Source: Chitinophagales bacterium | Lineage (GTDB): Bacteria; Bacteroidota; Bacteroidia; Chitinophagales; LD1 | Length of the DNA stretch: 64,000 nucleotides | Direction of reading: 5' to 3' | NCBI GenBank assembly: GCA_026129525.1 | Contig: JAHCHW010000001.1 | Coordinates: forward strand, 570,001 to 634,000 | In this document: positions 54,028-63,083 of the stretch, piece after piece | Layout: each line of letters begins with the position of its first letter | Position numbering within the stretch: the first letter of the stretch is position 1 | Position numbers and translations under genes: made by a program | Notes under the pieces: model-generated | What the model saw: the letters and a program-made list of their open reading frames with translations, nothing else | Database searches by the model: none | Told to the model about the DNA's origin: nothing

Positions 54028-55654
54028 ACTATCTGCATTTTTTTCCTTTCTCTTTTTCTGGTTGCTGGCATTTGTGTTGTACCATAAAACTGCCGGTGCA
54101 GGTTTTGCATTCGACCATATCGGTTGGCTGCAAAACTATTCAGATAAAGGCTGGAAGGGCATTGTTACCGCTTTCGATGACAAATCACTTCACTACGGTT
54201 ATCACCTCTTTGGTTTTACCGCATGGAAACTTTTCGGATTAAACGGAACCGGGTGGATGGCTTTGTTTATTACCCTACACGCGGTTAATGCTGCACTTTC
54301 ATTTGTTGTGTTCAAAACGCTTTTTAAAAGCATTGGGGTTAAGCGCGCATCGCTTACGGCATTTTTAGGAAGTGTGTTGTTTATTGTATCGCCCTACCAA
54401 ACAGAACCGGTAATATGGTACGCCTGCATACACTATTTGTTTTGCGTGGCGCTGTTGTTAAGCAGCAGCATTTTTCTGTTTTACTATCTGCGTAAAAAAC
54501 AATGGCTGTATGTTTTTCTGTTTTACGCAGCCTATACACTTGCCTTGTTTACCCTCGAAATAAGTTTTGCTTACCCGGTTTTGCTGTTTTTGTTTTTTCT
54601 GTTTTGGCAACCGCAAATACTTAACGGCAGTTCGCGCATTCGACTTATAGGCATTTTCGTATTGCCCGCAACAGCTATGCTGTTGGGCTATTTTGTGCTG
54701 AGTTATTTTTTGCGCGGAAGTGCTGTAGGACATTACGGTGCCGAAGCACATTTAAATTTCAGTATTCCGCTGCTGATGGCAAACCTCAGTAAATACATTG
54801 GTAAGGTATTTTTGCTCTGTCAGTTTTACGAGTACGAAAAACGACATGCTCTTTTTCTGCTTTTTGAAAAAGTAAAGTTTGGCTGGCTGTTGTTTGCCGC
54901 CTTAGCGTTAGTGGCAAGTTTGTTTATGATTTTTAAAAAACGAATGAATGTAAAACTGCAAACTGCCATATTACTGTTTGGCTTTTTTGCGGTGGCGCTG
55001 CTCCCTATTCTTAACTTGTTTGTTACGTACATTGTAAATGTTGAAGGCGACCGTTTTCTGTATTTCCCGCTGATTTTTGCCTATCAGTTTTTATCGTTTA
55101 CGGTGTTGGCATTGTTAGGATATGCCGGCATTGTTCCAATGGTTGCTTTTATTTTTCTCAATGTAAACTATCAGCAGTTTAACACCCAAAGCTGGGTGCT
55201 GGCAAACGAAACAAGAACAAGTTTGCTCGAAAGTTTCCGTTGGTGGAATGCCCCGCGAATTTATCTACTGAATAACCCTGACAATTTCAGGGGCGTGTAT
55301 ATGTTTCGTTGCTTTCCGCCCGATAATCTTTTTGCCGAAACACTGGAACTGACCACCGCCAAAAAAGTTGAACAAAAAATGTTTGACACTTATCAATACA
55401 ACATGAACAGCGTGAACGACTGTGTTAAGGTTGAAAAAATTTCGGACAATGAACTGAAAGTAACTTTTGCCCAATGGGGTAACTGGTGGTGGTACAAAGG
55501 CATTGGTGCCGCACCTGTTTCAAACGATTTATTCGATTTGAAAGTTGCCGATGAATGGAACCACTCCTATGCTATTCAATTTAAAGAAAAAATTCCGGGA
55601 ACTGTTTATCTGTATCAATGTGGGGGCGAATGGAAACAAGTGGAAGGATTTTAA
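54020..55654 (+). CDS. Polytopic membrane protein, GT-C-like
   Basis: A 544-residue membrane protein starting with GTG, translationally coupled to the preceding gene. About ten helices, with the first loop 'FAFDHIGWLQNYSDKGWKG' carrying the acidic residue typical of GT-C enzymes, and a soluble tail (about 400-544). Probably acts with the YfhO-like protein in glycan assembly. No specific family recognised. Confidence 0.75.
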   Translation: MNKLSAFFSFLFFWLLAFVLYHKTAGAGFAFDHIGWLQNYSDKGWKGIVTAFDDKSLHYGYHLFGFTAWKLFGLNGTGWMALFITLHAVNAALSFVVFKTLFKSIGVKRASLTAFLGSVLFIVSPYQTEPVIWYACIHYLFCVALLLSSSIFLFYYLRKKQWLYVFLFYAAYTLALFTLEISFAYPVLLFLFFLFWQPQILNGSSRIRLIGIFVLPATAMLLGYFVLSYFLRGSAVGHYGAEAHLNFSIPLLMANLSKYIGKVFLLCQFYEYEKRHALFLLFEKVKFGWLLFAALALVASLFMIFKKRMNVKLQTAILLFGFFAVALLPILNLFVTYIVNVEGDRFLYFPLIFAYQFLSFTVLALLGYAGIVPMVAFIFLNVNYQQFNTQSWVLANETRTSLLESFRWWNAPRIYLLNNPDNFRGVYMFRCFPPDNLFAETLELTTAKKVEQKMFDTYQYNMNSVNDCVKVEKISDNELKVTFAQWGNWWWYKGIGAAPVSNDLFDLKVADEWNHSYAIQFKEKIPGTVYLYQCGGEWKQVEGF

Positions 55655-57978
55655 TTCAGCAACAGAATTTTTGCCACACGTTTTTCTTTTCCTAAATCAG
55701 TAGAGCTGAAAACCAGATATACACCGCTTTTGGCGCGTTGCCCGTTGTAGCCTTTTCCGTTCCAAATCATTTGGCTTCCGTTTGCCTTGCCTTCGTAAAC
55801 AAGTGTGCCGCTTACATCAGTAATTTTTACAAAGGCATCTTCCACTAATCCTTTAATGGCAATGGGGCCGTCATAATCGGGCTTTACCGGATTAGGATAA
55901 ACTAATGCTGTTTCGCAATCGCTGCACTCGCCCATGGCATCGCCCTGGTAGCTTACCAATCCTCCTGTGGTACCTATAAATACTTCTCCCGTTTTATCAT
56001 CAATGGCAATGTCGGTAATTTGGTTGGCGGGCAGCGGACTGTTGTCAACTGTAAACTTCAGCAGTTCTTTTTTCCCGTCAGCCGAAATAAGCCATAAGCC
56101 GTTGGTAGTGCCAATCCACTTGCGATTGGCGGCATCTACCGCAATAGCGCGCACACTTTCTGTTCCGAACAAATAACCGATGTAACCATCGCGCTCTACT
56201 TTAATTTGGTCGGCATCGCAACCGTTGGTGGTAAGCACACTGCCCGGACAATAAAAAATACCAATGCCTTGATTGGTTCCTACCCAAATGTTGCCGTCTT
56301 TATCTTCGGCTACACAATATGCGTACGCATCGGGCAAATTGCCTGCACCCTTTCCGGGTAAAAGCAATCTCGCTTTATCATCGCTTTCATTGTTCAGTGT
56401 ATTATTGTGGCTCCATACCAATACACCTTCTCCGTTTCTGCGAACGGGTGCCCACAGTTGCCCATAGCTGTCAATCAAAATTTTCTTCATTACCGATACA
56501 AAAAACGGAATCGAAAACTCTTTCCATTCTGAGCCGTTTGCCGGTATCATTTTTATAGGTTTGCTGGCTCCGGCATTTCCCATCCACACATTTCCATTCT
56601 TGTCGGTAGTAAGGCAACTTATTTTCGTGCGTTGGCTGTCCCCCAATGCAGATTCTAAAATGCTGTTCGATGTGTCGTACTGTACAATAGTTTTTGTTGC
56701 GTGGTCATACTCTATCAGCCCCGTGTAAAAACTTCCGAAATAGGTTTTGTTTCTGGTGGGGGCATCGGTAACGGTGAGTATATCACTCCATTCAACCAAC
56801 TTTGGTTCGTTAAACTGATTTACCAATGTCCAACTATCGTTCTCATACATAAAAAAGCCATCGCGGTTGTATGAATTTACCCACGAATCATCCGCTCCGC
56901 CAGGAGCAACGCTTACTCTGCCGTCTGTAATGCTTATTTTAAAAACCGCTGCACTGAAAGGTCCATCGGGGATAATTTTTTCCAAACTGCTCTGGTTATT
57001 CTTGAACAAACCGTTCCAGTAATCACCTTCCCATGCAATACCGTTACTTTCGAACCAACCTATAGGGCGCACATGCCCTTGAACATTACTCACCGTTAAT
57101 ACATTCGTGCCATCCATCCTGCCGTGCTTCCCTGAAGTGTTTTGATTATTCCAGATAGAAACGTAAAAGACATTTTCCCATACCTGCATATTTATAACGG
57201 TATCGTTGCCGCTATTGTAAATGGGTTGCCACTGGCTGCCGGAGTAAGCAAAAATTGTATCGGGTGTTGCTCCGGCTCCCGGACACGAAGCATATACTTT
57301 GCCATTGTAAGCGGTTACATGCGAAAAAGCGATTGGCTGCAAACCGCTACTGTTCCCGAAAGTTTGCCAGTTATTGAAATTTTGCAGATTGGGCGAATTA
57401 ATGGGAGCATGCTTTAACCCCTGTGCGGTTGCCGCGTAAATAGTATTTCCGTCAACTGTTGTGGAATACACTTTTACAGCTTGCCCGCCATTACCAATTA
57501 CGTAGGTGTTTTTGATTTCCTTCTTCGCAAGGTCAATTACCGAAATGCCCATATCGGATGAGATGTAGCAGTTGCCCCCATAAAACGAAATGCCGTTAAT
57601 GCCCACCGCACCCGATGTGTTTTTTATTTTAAAATCGGCAAGGTTGTACACATCCGTTTCATGGTAAATCAAATCCAGATTGCTGTTGTTGTAGGCAATA
57701 GCGAGCACTTCGGTGGCAGGGTCGTAGTTCATCAGTTTTACGCCAATATCGCTCAAGCCGGTTACCTTATCATAAGTGCGTATTTCACCGGTGCTTTTAT
57801 CAACCGAAAAAATAGAATTGGAAGCCGCACTGAACACCTTATCGCCCGCATTGCATACCGCAAGCGATGCCCCGTAAGGCATAAACGATTTCCATGTGCC
57901 TAACTGCCGTTCCTGTGCTGTTGAACATCCGCAAGCCAACACAAAACTCAACAGCCATAAAAACCCTTTAAAACTCAT
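55651..57978 (-). CDS. porZ: PorZ-like T9SS protein with two beta-propellers
   Basis: A 775-residue exported protein. Signal peptide ~1-22; two propeller regions with repeated 'NIWVGTNQGIGIF', 'KWIGTTNGLWLI' and 'EVFIGTTGGLV' blades (about 25-680), then a type A C-terminal domain ('LVYPNPVKPDYDG' ... 'SGVYLVFSSTD'). The opening ('LGTWKSFMPYGASLAVCNAG', 'YDKVTGLSDIGV') and the overall layout match PorZ, part of the attachment complex that delivers A-LPS to secreted T9SS cargo in Porphyromonas. The assignment is by architecture and motif. It is 4 bases from the convergent glycan gene. Confidence 0.82.
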   Translation of the reverse strand: MSFKGFLWLLSFVLACGCSTAQERQLGTWKSFMPYGASLAVCNAGDKVFSAASNSIFSVDKSTGEIRTYDKVTGLSDIGVKLMNYDPATEVLAIAYNNSNLDLIYHETDVYNLADFKIKNTSGAVGINGISFYGGNCYISSDMGISVIDLAKKEIKNTYVIGNGGQAVKVYSTTVDGNTIYAATAQGLKHAPINSPNLQNFNNWQTFGNSSGLQPIAFSHVTAYNGKVYASCPGAGATPDTIFAYSGSQWQPIYNSGNDTVINMQVWENVFYVSIWNNQNTSGKHGRMDGTNVLTVSNVQGHVRPIGWFESNGIAWEGDYWNGLFKNNQSSLEKIIPDGPFSAAVFKISITDGRVSVAPGGADDSWVNSYNRDGFFMYENDSWTLVNQFNEPKLVEWSDILTVTDAPTRNKTYFGSFYTGLIEYDHATKTIVQYDTSNSILESALGDSQRTKISCLTTDKNGNVWMGNAGASKPIKMIPANGSEWKEFSIPFFVSVMKKILIDSYGQLWAPVRRNGEGVLVWSHNNTLNNESDDKARLLLPGKGAGNLPDAYAYCVAEDKDGNIWVGTNQGIGIFYCPGSVLTTNGCDADQIKVERDGYIGYLFGTESVRAIAVDAANRKWIGTTNGLWLISADGKKELLKFTVDNSPLPANQITDIAIDDKTGEVFIGTTGGLVSYQGDAMGECSDCETALVYPNPVKPDYDGPIAIKGLVEDAFVKITDVSGTLVYEGKANGSQMIWNGKGYNGQRAKSGVYLVFSSTDLGKEKRVAKILLLN

Positions 57979-58027
57979 AATGACGAAAGTATTAAAACCG
58001 ATGGTAAACGCTAATGCGGGCAGCTTA

Positions 58028-58062
58028 TTGCGCGCTGCGTCCACCGTCATTTATTATCTTCG
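58028..58062 (+). promoter_or_regulatory. Putative ileS promoter
   Basis: TTG (58028-58030), a 24-base spacer and TATCTTCG (58055-58062); the ATG follows 15 bases later. Spacer slightly long. Same -7 octamer as at 11179. Confidence 0.4.
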
Positions 58063-58077
58063 CGCCCTTTACAAATT

Positions 58078-61000
58078 ATGAAGCAGAAAAACGCTGATAA
58101 GCCCAACCAGTACCCCGAATACGACCAACTGCATCTGCCAACCATTGAAAAAGAAATTTTAAAATGGTGGGAAGAAAATAAAGTATTTGAGCAGAGCGTA
58201 AACACCCGCCCCGATAACAAACGCTTTGTGTTTTACGAAGGGCCGCCAAGTGCCAACGGCAAGCCCGGTATCCACCACGTAATGAGCCGCACCATTAAAG
58301 ATTTGTTCTGCCGCTTTAAAACATTGCAGGGTTACAGAGTTGAACGAAAAGCCGGTTGGGATACACATGGTTTGCCTGTAGAGTTGGGAGTGGAAAAGCA
58401 ACTCGGCATAACCAAAGCCGACATCGGAACAAAAATTACCGTAGCCGAATACAACAAACTTTGCCGCGAAGATGTAATGAAGTTTACCGACATCTGGAAC
58501 GACCTTACACGCAAAATGGGCTACTGGGTGGACATGGACAACCCATACATTACCTACGAGAACAACTACATTGAAAGTTTGTGGGCGCTTTTGAAAATGC
58601 TGTACGACAAAAATTTGTTGTACGAAGGTTACACCATTCAGCCCTACTCACCGGCTGCAGGAACGGGTTTAAGTTCGCACGAGTTGAATCAGCCGGGTTG
58701 TTATAGGAATGTGAAAGATGTGAGTGCAATTGCGCAGTTCCGCCTCCTCCAAACCTCCTCCGAAGGAGGAGGCTTAACAGCCAAAATACAAGAAGGAGTT
58801 GAGCGTGGCGGTTCCCCCTTCGGGGGTCAGGGGGCTGGGGAGGTTTACTTCTTAGCATGGACAACCACTCCATGGACACTTCCTTCTAACACTGCGTTAG
58901 CAGTTGGAAAAGATATAGAGTATGTATTGGTGAAAACTTTCAATCAGTTTACCCACCAACTCATTCATGTAATTCTTGCAAAAGATTTATTGAATAAATA
59001 TTTCCCTGCTGAAAATGCTGAACTAAACTTTGAAGAATACAACAAAGGCGATAAGAAGATTCCTTTCGTTGTTCTTCAATCATTCCAAGGTTCTGAACTC
59101 GAAGGCATCCGCTACGAACAACTTCTTCCTTACGCTCAACCCAAAGATGGTGATGCATTTAGAGTTGTGTTGGGTGATTTTGTAACTACTACCGATGGAA
59201 CGGGCATTGTTCACATTGCGCCTTCGTTCGGTAGCGATGACTTCAAAGTGGCAAAGCAAAACGGAATTGGCTCGCTTACGCTGGTGGACAGAAGCGGCAA
59301 GTTTACCGATGAGGTAAACGACCCTGTATTTCCGTTGCAAGGACGTTATGTAAAAGAAGCATACCTCACCGATGCCGAGAAAGAACAAGAGTTTAAACTG
59401 CAACACGAAATTCTGCGCACCAACAACATTATTGCTGATTTGAAGAGCTACATGAGTGTAGATGATTTGATTGTGTTGAAACTGAAACTCGAAAACAAAC
59501 TTTTCAAAACCGAAAAATACGAGCACAACTATCCGCACTGCTGGCGCACCGATAAGCCGGTAATTTATTATCCGTTAGATAGCTGGTTTATCCGCACTAC
59601 TGCCATCAAAGACCGTTTAATTGAGCTCAACAAAACCATCAACTGGAAACCTGCCCACACAGGCGAAGGGCGCTTTGGGCAGTGGTTAGAAAATTTGGTG
59701 GACTGGAACTTATCGCGTTCCCGCTATTGGGGAACTCCACTGCCTATTTGGACAACCGAAGATGGAAGTGAGACAAAGTGTATTGGTTCTATTGAAGAGT
59801 TGAAAAAGGAAATCATAAAGGCTGTGGAGGTTGGTGTGTTAGCCCCACATCAAATTATATTTGAAACTGAAAATGAACGAACCTTTTTTGATGACATCAA
59901 AAGCAAAACTTCACTTTCAGAAAGGTTAGATAGCAAATTTGCAGAGCTTTCCCTTCATAAACCATACTTTGATAACATCATTTTATCGTCTGACACTGGA
60001 AAACCGATGAAGCGAGTTGATGATTTGATTGATGTTTGGTTCGATTCGGGTGCTATGCCTTATGCTCAATGGCATTATCCATTTGAAAACATTGAGAAAT
60101 TCCAAAAAAATTTTCCTGCTGACTTCATCGCAGAGGGAGTAGATCAAACACGCGGGTGGTTTTTCACCTTACACGTTCTTGCAGTTGCGCTTTTCGATTC
60201 TGTGGCTTACAAAAATGTAGTTTCAAACGGTTTGCTGCTCGATAAAGCCGGCAACAAAATGAGCAAGCGCCTCGGCAATGTAATTGACCCTTTCGATACC
60301 ATTGAAAAATACAGTGCCGATGCTACGCGCTGGTATATGATGCGCAACAGCGACCCCTGGGAAAACATGAAATTTGACCTCAACGGCTTGCAGGATGTCA
60401 TTCGTTCGCACTTCGGAACACTGTATAATACTTATGGTTTCTTTGCGCTTTACGCCAATATTGACAGCCCCCAAACCCCCAAGGGGGTCTTTAAAGACAA
60501 CTCTAATTATGTTGAGTTAGACAGATGGATTCTTTCAAAACTTAATACCCTAATTAAGGAAACAACTGCTTTTTACGAAGACTATGAGCCAACCAAAGCA
60601 GCAAGAGCCATTGAAAAATTTGTAGATGACGATTTGAGCAATTGGTATGTACGTTTAAACAGAAGGAGATTTTGGAAAGGCGAAATGAGTGATGATAAAC
60701 AAGCAGCTTATGATACATTGTATCATTGCTTAAACACGGTGGCTGTTCTTATGTCACCCATCTCTCCGTTCTTTTCCGATTGGCTTTACAAAAATCTGAA
60801 AGGAAAAGAGTTAAGCGTGCACCTTGAGTATTTGCCAACAGCTAATGAGGCATTCATTGATAACGATTTGGAAGAACGAATGGAATTAGCCCAGCGCACT
60901 TGTTCGCTCATTCTGTCGCTTCGTAAAAAGGAAAAAATAAAAGTTCGTCAGCCGCTCATGAAAGTGTTGATTCCGGTGCTGAACAAAAAAATGAAAACGC

Positions 61001-61605
61001 AATTCAGCAAAGTAGAAAGCTATATTTTGAGTGAGGTGAATGTGAAGGCTATTGAGTATGTAGATGATGCCTCGGGAATTGTGAAGAAAAAAATAAAACC
61101 AAACTTCAAGGAGCTTGGCAAGCGTGCCGGTGCAAAAATGAAAGCCATTCAAAATGCGGTGATGTCATTTACTTCAGATGACATTGCCACTATTGAACGC
61201 GAGCAGAAATACAACTTACAATTAGATGGAGAAGTATTTGTGTTGCTGATTGGCGATGTGGAAATTTTGACGGAAGATATTCCGGGTTGGTTAGTGGCTA
61301 GCGAAAGTGGTTTAACGGTGGCGCTGGATGTAACCATCACCGAAGAACTACGCCAGGAGGGCAACGCCCGTGAATTTGTAAACAAGGTGCAAAACCTGCG
61401 TAAGGACAAAGATTTTCAGGTGCTCGACCGCATTAAAGTGTCGGTGGTAAAAAATGAAACGCTGGAAAAAACACTGGCAATTTTTAAAGATTACATTGCC
61501 AATGAAATTCTCGCGAAAGAAATTGTGTTGGTTGACGCACTTAGTGAGTTTGATGAAGTGGAACTGAACGAAGAAATTTTAAAAGTAAAAGTGGAGTTAA
61601 ATTAA
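58078..61605 (+). CDS. ileS: Isoleucyl-tRNA synthetase, type 2, with palindromic insertions
   Basis: A 1175-residue class I synthetase that charges tRNA-Ile. Nucleotide motif 'GKPGIHHV' (61-68, HIGH equivalent), editing domain with 'FLAWTTTPWTLPSNTALAVG', KMSKR at 727-731 and the C-terminal anticodon region 'LSLRKKEKIKVRQPL'. Sequence is of the Bacteroidota/eukaryote-like type 2. Two regions look inserted and encode GC-rich palindromes: residues ~223-256 (two elements, with 'TSSEGGG' and 'GGSPFGGQGAG') at the start of the editing domain, and ~797-808 ('SPQTPKGVFKD') in the helical linker. The frame is kept throughout, so the enzyme is probably functional. Some segments (for example 59881-59940, 60541-60600) are visibly AT-richer than others. 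Confidence 0.95.
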   Translation: MKQKNADKPNQYPEYDQLHLPTIEKEILKWWEENKVFEQSVNTRPDNKRFVFYEGPPSANGKPGIHHVMSRTIKDLFCRFKTLQGYRVERKAGWDTHGLPVELGVEKQLGITKADIGTKITVAEYNKLCREDVMKFTDIWNDLTRKMGYWVDMDNPYITYENNYIESLWALLKMLYDKNLLYEGYTIQPYSPAAGTGLSSHELNQPGCYRNVKDVSAIAQFRLLQTSSEGGGLTAKIQEGVERGGSPFGGQGAGEVYFLAWTTTPWTLPSNTALAVGKDIEYVLVKTFNQFTHQLIHVILAKDLLNKYFPAENAELNFEEYNKGDKKIPFVVLQSFQGSELEGIRYEQLLPYAQPKDGDAFRVVLGDFVTTTDGTGIVHIAPSFGSDDFKVAKQNGIGSLTLVDRSGKFTDEVNDPVFPLQGRYVKEAYLTDAEKEQEFKLQHEILRTNNIIADLKSYMSVDDLIVLKLKLENKLFKTEKYEHNYPHCWRTDKPVIYYPLDSWFIRTTAIKDRLIELNKTINWKPAHTGEGRFGQWLENLVDWNLSRSRYWGTPLPIWTTEDGSETKCIGSIEELKKEIIKAVEVGVLAPHQIIFETENERTFFDDIKSKTSLSERLDSKFAELSLHKPYFDNIILSSDTGKPMKRVDDLIDVWFDSGAMPYAQWHYPFENIEKFQKNFPADFIAEGVDQTRGWFFTLHVLAVALFDSVAYKNVVSNGLLLDKAGNKMSKRLGNVIDPFDTIEKYSADATRWYMMRNSDPWENMKFDLNGLQDVIRSHFGTLYNTYGFFALYANIDSPQTPKGVFKDNSNYVELDRWILSKLNTLIKETTAFYEDYEPTKAARAIEKFVDDDLSNWYVRLNRRRFWKGEMSDDKQAAYDTLYHCLNTVAVLMSPISPFFSDWLYKNLKGKELSVHLEYLPTANEAFIDNDLEERMELAQRTCSLILSLRKKEKIKVRQPLMKVLIPVLNKKMKTQFSKVESYILSEVNVKAIEYVDDASGIVKKKIKPNFKELGKRAGAKMKAIQNAVMSFTSDDIATIEREQKYNLQLDGEVFVLLIGDVEILTEDIPGWLVASESGLTVALDVTITEELRQEGNAREFVNKVQNLRKDKDFQVLDRIKVSVVKNETLEKTLAIFKDYIANEILAKEIVLVDALSEFDEVELNEEILKVKVELN
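58742..58774 (-). repeat. In-frame palindromic element, family A (inverted copy)
   Basis: Core CCTCCTCC-GAA-GGAGGAGG (58754-58772) in ileS, in opposite orientation to the copy at 58807; the two flank a ~32-base segment. Confidence 0.8.
58807..58843 (+). repeat. In-frame palindromic element, family A
   Basis: Core CCCCC-TTC-GGGGG (58814-58826). Matches 35251-35286 at 30 of 37 aligned positions and is read in the same phase ('GGSPFGGQGAG'). Confidence 0.85.
60467..60490 (-). repeat. In-frame palindromic element, family A (short)
   Basis: Core CCCCC-AA-GGGGG (60476-60487). On the minus strand it continues TTTGGGGGCT, like the tail of the inverted copy at 58742. Encodes 'SPQTPKGV' in ileS. Confidence 0.7.
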
Positions 61606-61608
61606 ATC

Positions 61609-61675
61609 TCCCGCAGAACTCGCTGAAACCCGCAGAAGGGCATCGCGTGGTTTCTGCGCAAACTGCGAGAAACAA
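61609..61675. repeat. Degenerate inverted repeat between ileS and lspA
   Basis: CGCAGAA (61631-61637) and TTCTGCG (61652-61658) nested in TCTCCCGCAG ... CTGCGAGA. Looks like a decayed dispersed repeat; may also act as a weak terminator. Confidence 0.5.
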
Positions 61676-61680
61676 AAAGT

Positions 61681-62325
61681 ATGAAAGGCTACATAGCAAC
61701 CATTATCGTCATCAGCATTATCCTTATTGACCAGGCATCGAAAATTTGGGTAAAAACCCACATGCTGCTGGGGCAGGAATATGTTATTGCCAGTTGGTTT
61801 CGCATTCACTTTACCGAAAACCCCGGAATGGCTTTCGGCATGATGTTGCCGGGCATTTGGGGCAAGTTGTTTTTGAGTTGTTTTCGTTTGGTTGCCGTAA
61901 CCGGAGGCATTTGGTATTTGTCGCGCGTTGTTAAAGAAAAAGCGCATTGGGGGTTTACGCTGGCCGTTTCTATGATACTTGCGGGAGCTATCGGTAATAT
62001 GATTGACGGAACTTTTTACGGAGTTATTTTTTCGGACAGCTATCACAGCGTAGCAAAAATTTTTCCGGCAGAAGGCGGCTACTCCGGCTGGATGCAGGGC
62101 TTAGTAGTGGACATGCTTTGGTTTCCGCTCTTTCACGGATTTTTTCCGGAGTGGGTTCCGTTTGTAGGGGGAGATTATTTCGAATTTTTCCGTTTCATCT
62201 TCAACATTGCCGATGCAGCAATTACGGTTGGTGTAGCCATCATTATCATTTTTCAGAAATGGTTTTTTGCAAACGAAAATGAGCCGGAAAGAGTTGCAGA
62301 ACCAGTTTCGCAACCTCAACCCTAA
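61681..62325 (+). CDS. lspA: Lipoprotein signal peptidase II
   Basis: A 214-residue inner-membrane aspartyl protease that removes prolipoprotein signal peptides, needed for the many lipoproteins in this window. Four helices; catalytic Asp residues in 'AGAIGNMIDGTFYG' and 'FNIADAAITVG'; substrate loop 'FTENPGMAFGM'. Longer than the ~165-residue enterobacterial enzyme because of an insertion between the two Asp motifs, as is usual in Bacteroidota. Lies 75 bases after ileS. Confidence 0.94.
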   Translation: MKGYIATIIVISIILIDQASKIWVKTHMLLGQEYVIASWFRIHFTENPGMAFGMMLPGIWGKLFLSCFRLVAVTGGIWYLSRVVKEKAHWGFTLAVSMILAGAIGNMIDGTFYGVIFSDSYHSVAKIFPAEGGYSGWMQGLVVDMLWFPLFHGFFPEWVPFVGGDYFEFFRFIFNIADAAITVGVAIIIIFQKWFFANENEPERVAEPVSQPQP

Positions 62326-62328
62326 ACT

Positions 62329-63039
62329 TTATTTCTCTTTTTGTTTTTCCTGCTCAGGCGGGCAAAATTTTTCCTTGCGTTCCTGCAAATCGGCAATTAC
62401 GGTTTTCTTAAAATCAGTTCCTTTGGCTTCTATGTTTTGTATGTACTCCGCAATATCCACCCGTTGCGAATGGATAACAATGGTTTTAAAAAACCGCGGA
62501 AAGCCTTGCCCGGGCACCTGCACATGATGGAGCCCCCCGCTGTACACAATCACCATTTTTCCCTTCTCCATCATTTTTAAAATATCTGCCACACCGCCCC
62601 GCACGCTCATTGGTTTTCCATCCTTATCTAAACCCGTAATGCGCTTCATTCTTCCTTCGGGCAGAATGATAACAATGGCATCTTCTTTTATACGCTGCAA
62701 AAAATAATCCCAGGTAGCATCGCGCTCGCGCGAAATGGGTACTATGCCCGGTCCGAAAAGCTTGAAAAATTTACCCACTATGGGGCGGCTGATGGTAGTG
62801 TTGGCAGCCGGCACTACTACCCTGCCCGCAATGCGAAACAAAAAACGCCAGGGCGCAGCACCCAAAAACAAAAACTCAAACAAACTGGTGTGATTCAAAA
62901 AAATAAGGAGCCGCACATCTTTCCACGGGTCTTCGGTATGCGTATGCAGCCAGTGGTTTTCTACGTTGTAAAACAAACGCGACCACAACTTTACCAACGA
63001 AAGCAAAAACAAATTAAACAGGCGATTGATAAAATGCAC
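62329..63039 (-). CDS. PlsC-like acyltransferase with HX4E motif
   Basis: A 236-residue acyltransferase of the lysophosphatidic-acid acyltransferase superfamily, membrane-associated by its N-terminal hydrophobic stretch. Motif I reads 'NHTSLFEF', so the canonical H-x4-D is H50-x4-E55; motif III is 'LPEGRMKR'. Likely acylates a lysophospholipid or similar. The Asp-to-Glu change may alter specificity. Convergent with lspA (3 bases between stops). Confidence 0.85.
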   Translation of the reverse strand: MHFINRLFNLFLLSLVKLWSRLFYNVENHWLHTHTEDPWKDVRLLIFLNHTSLFEFLFLGAAPWRFLFRIAGRVVVPAANTTISRPIVGKFFKLFGPGIVPISRERDATWDYFLQRIKEDAIVIILPEGRMKRITGLDKDGKPMSVRGGVADILKMMEKGKMVIVYSGGLHHVQVPGQGFPRFFKTIVIHSQRVDIAEYIQNIEAKGTDFKKTVIADLQERKEKFCPPEQEKQKEK

Positions 63040-63083
63040 GGGCGGAAATGTAGCGAAGTTCTGCCCTCAGCGGAAATGAATTT

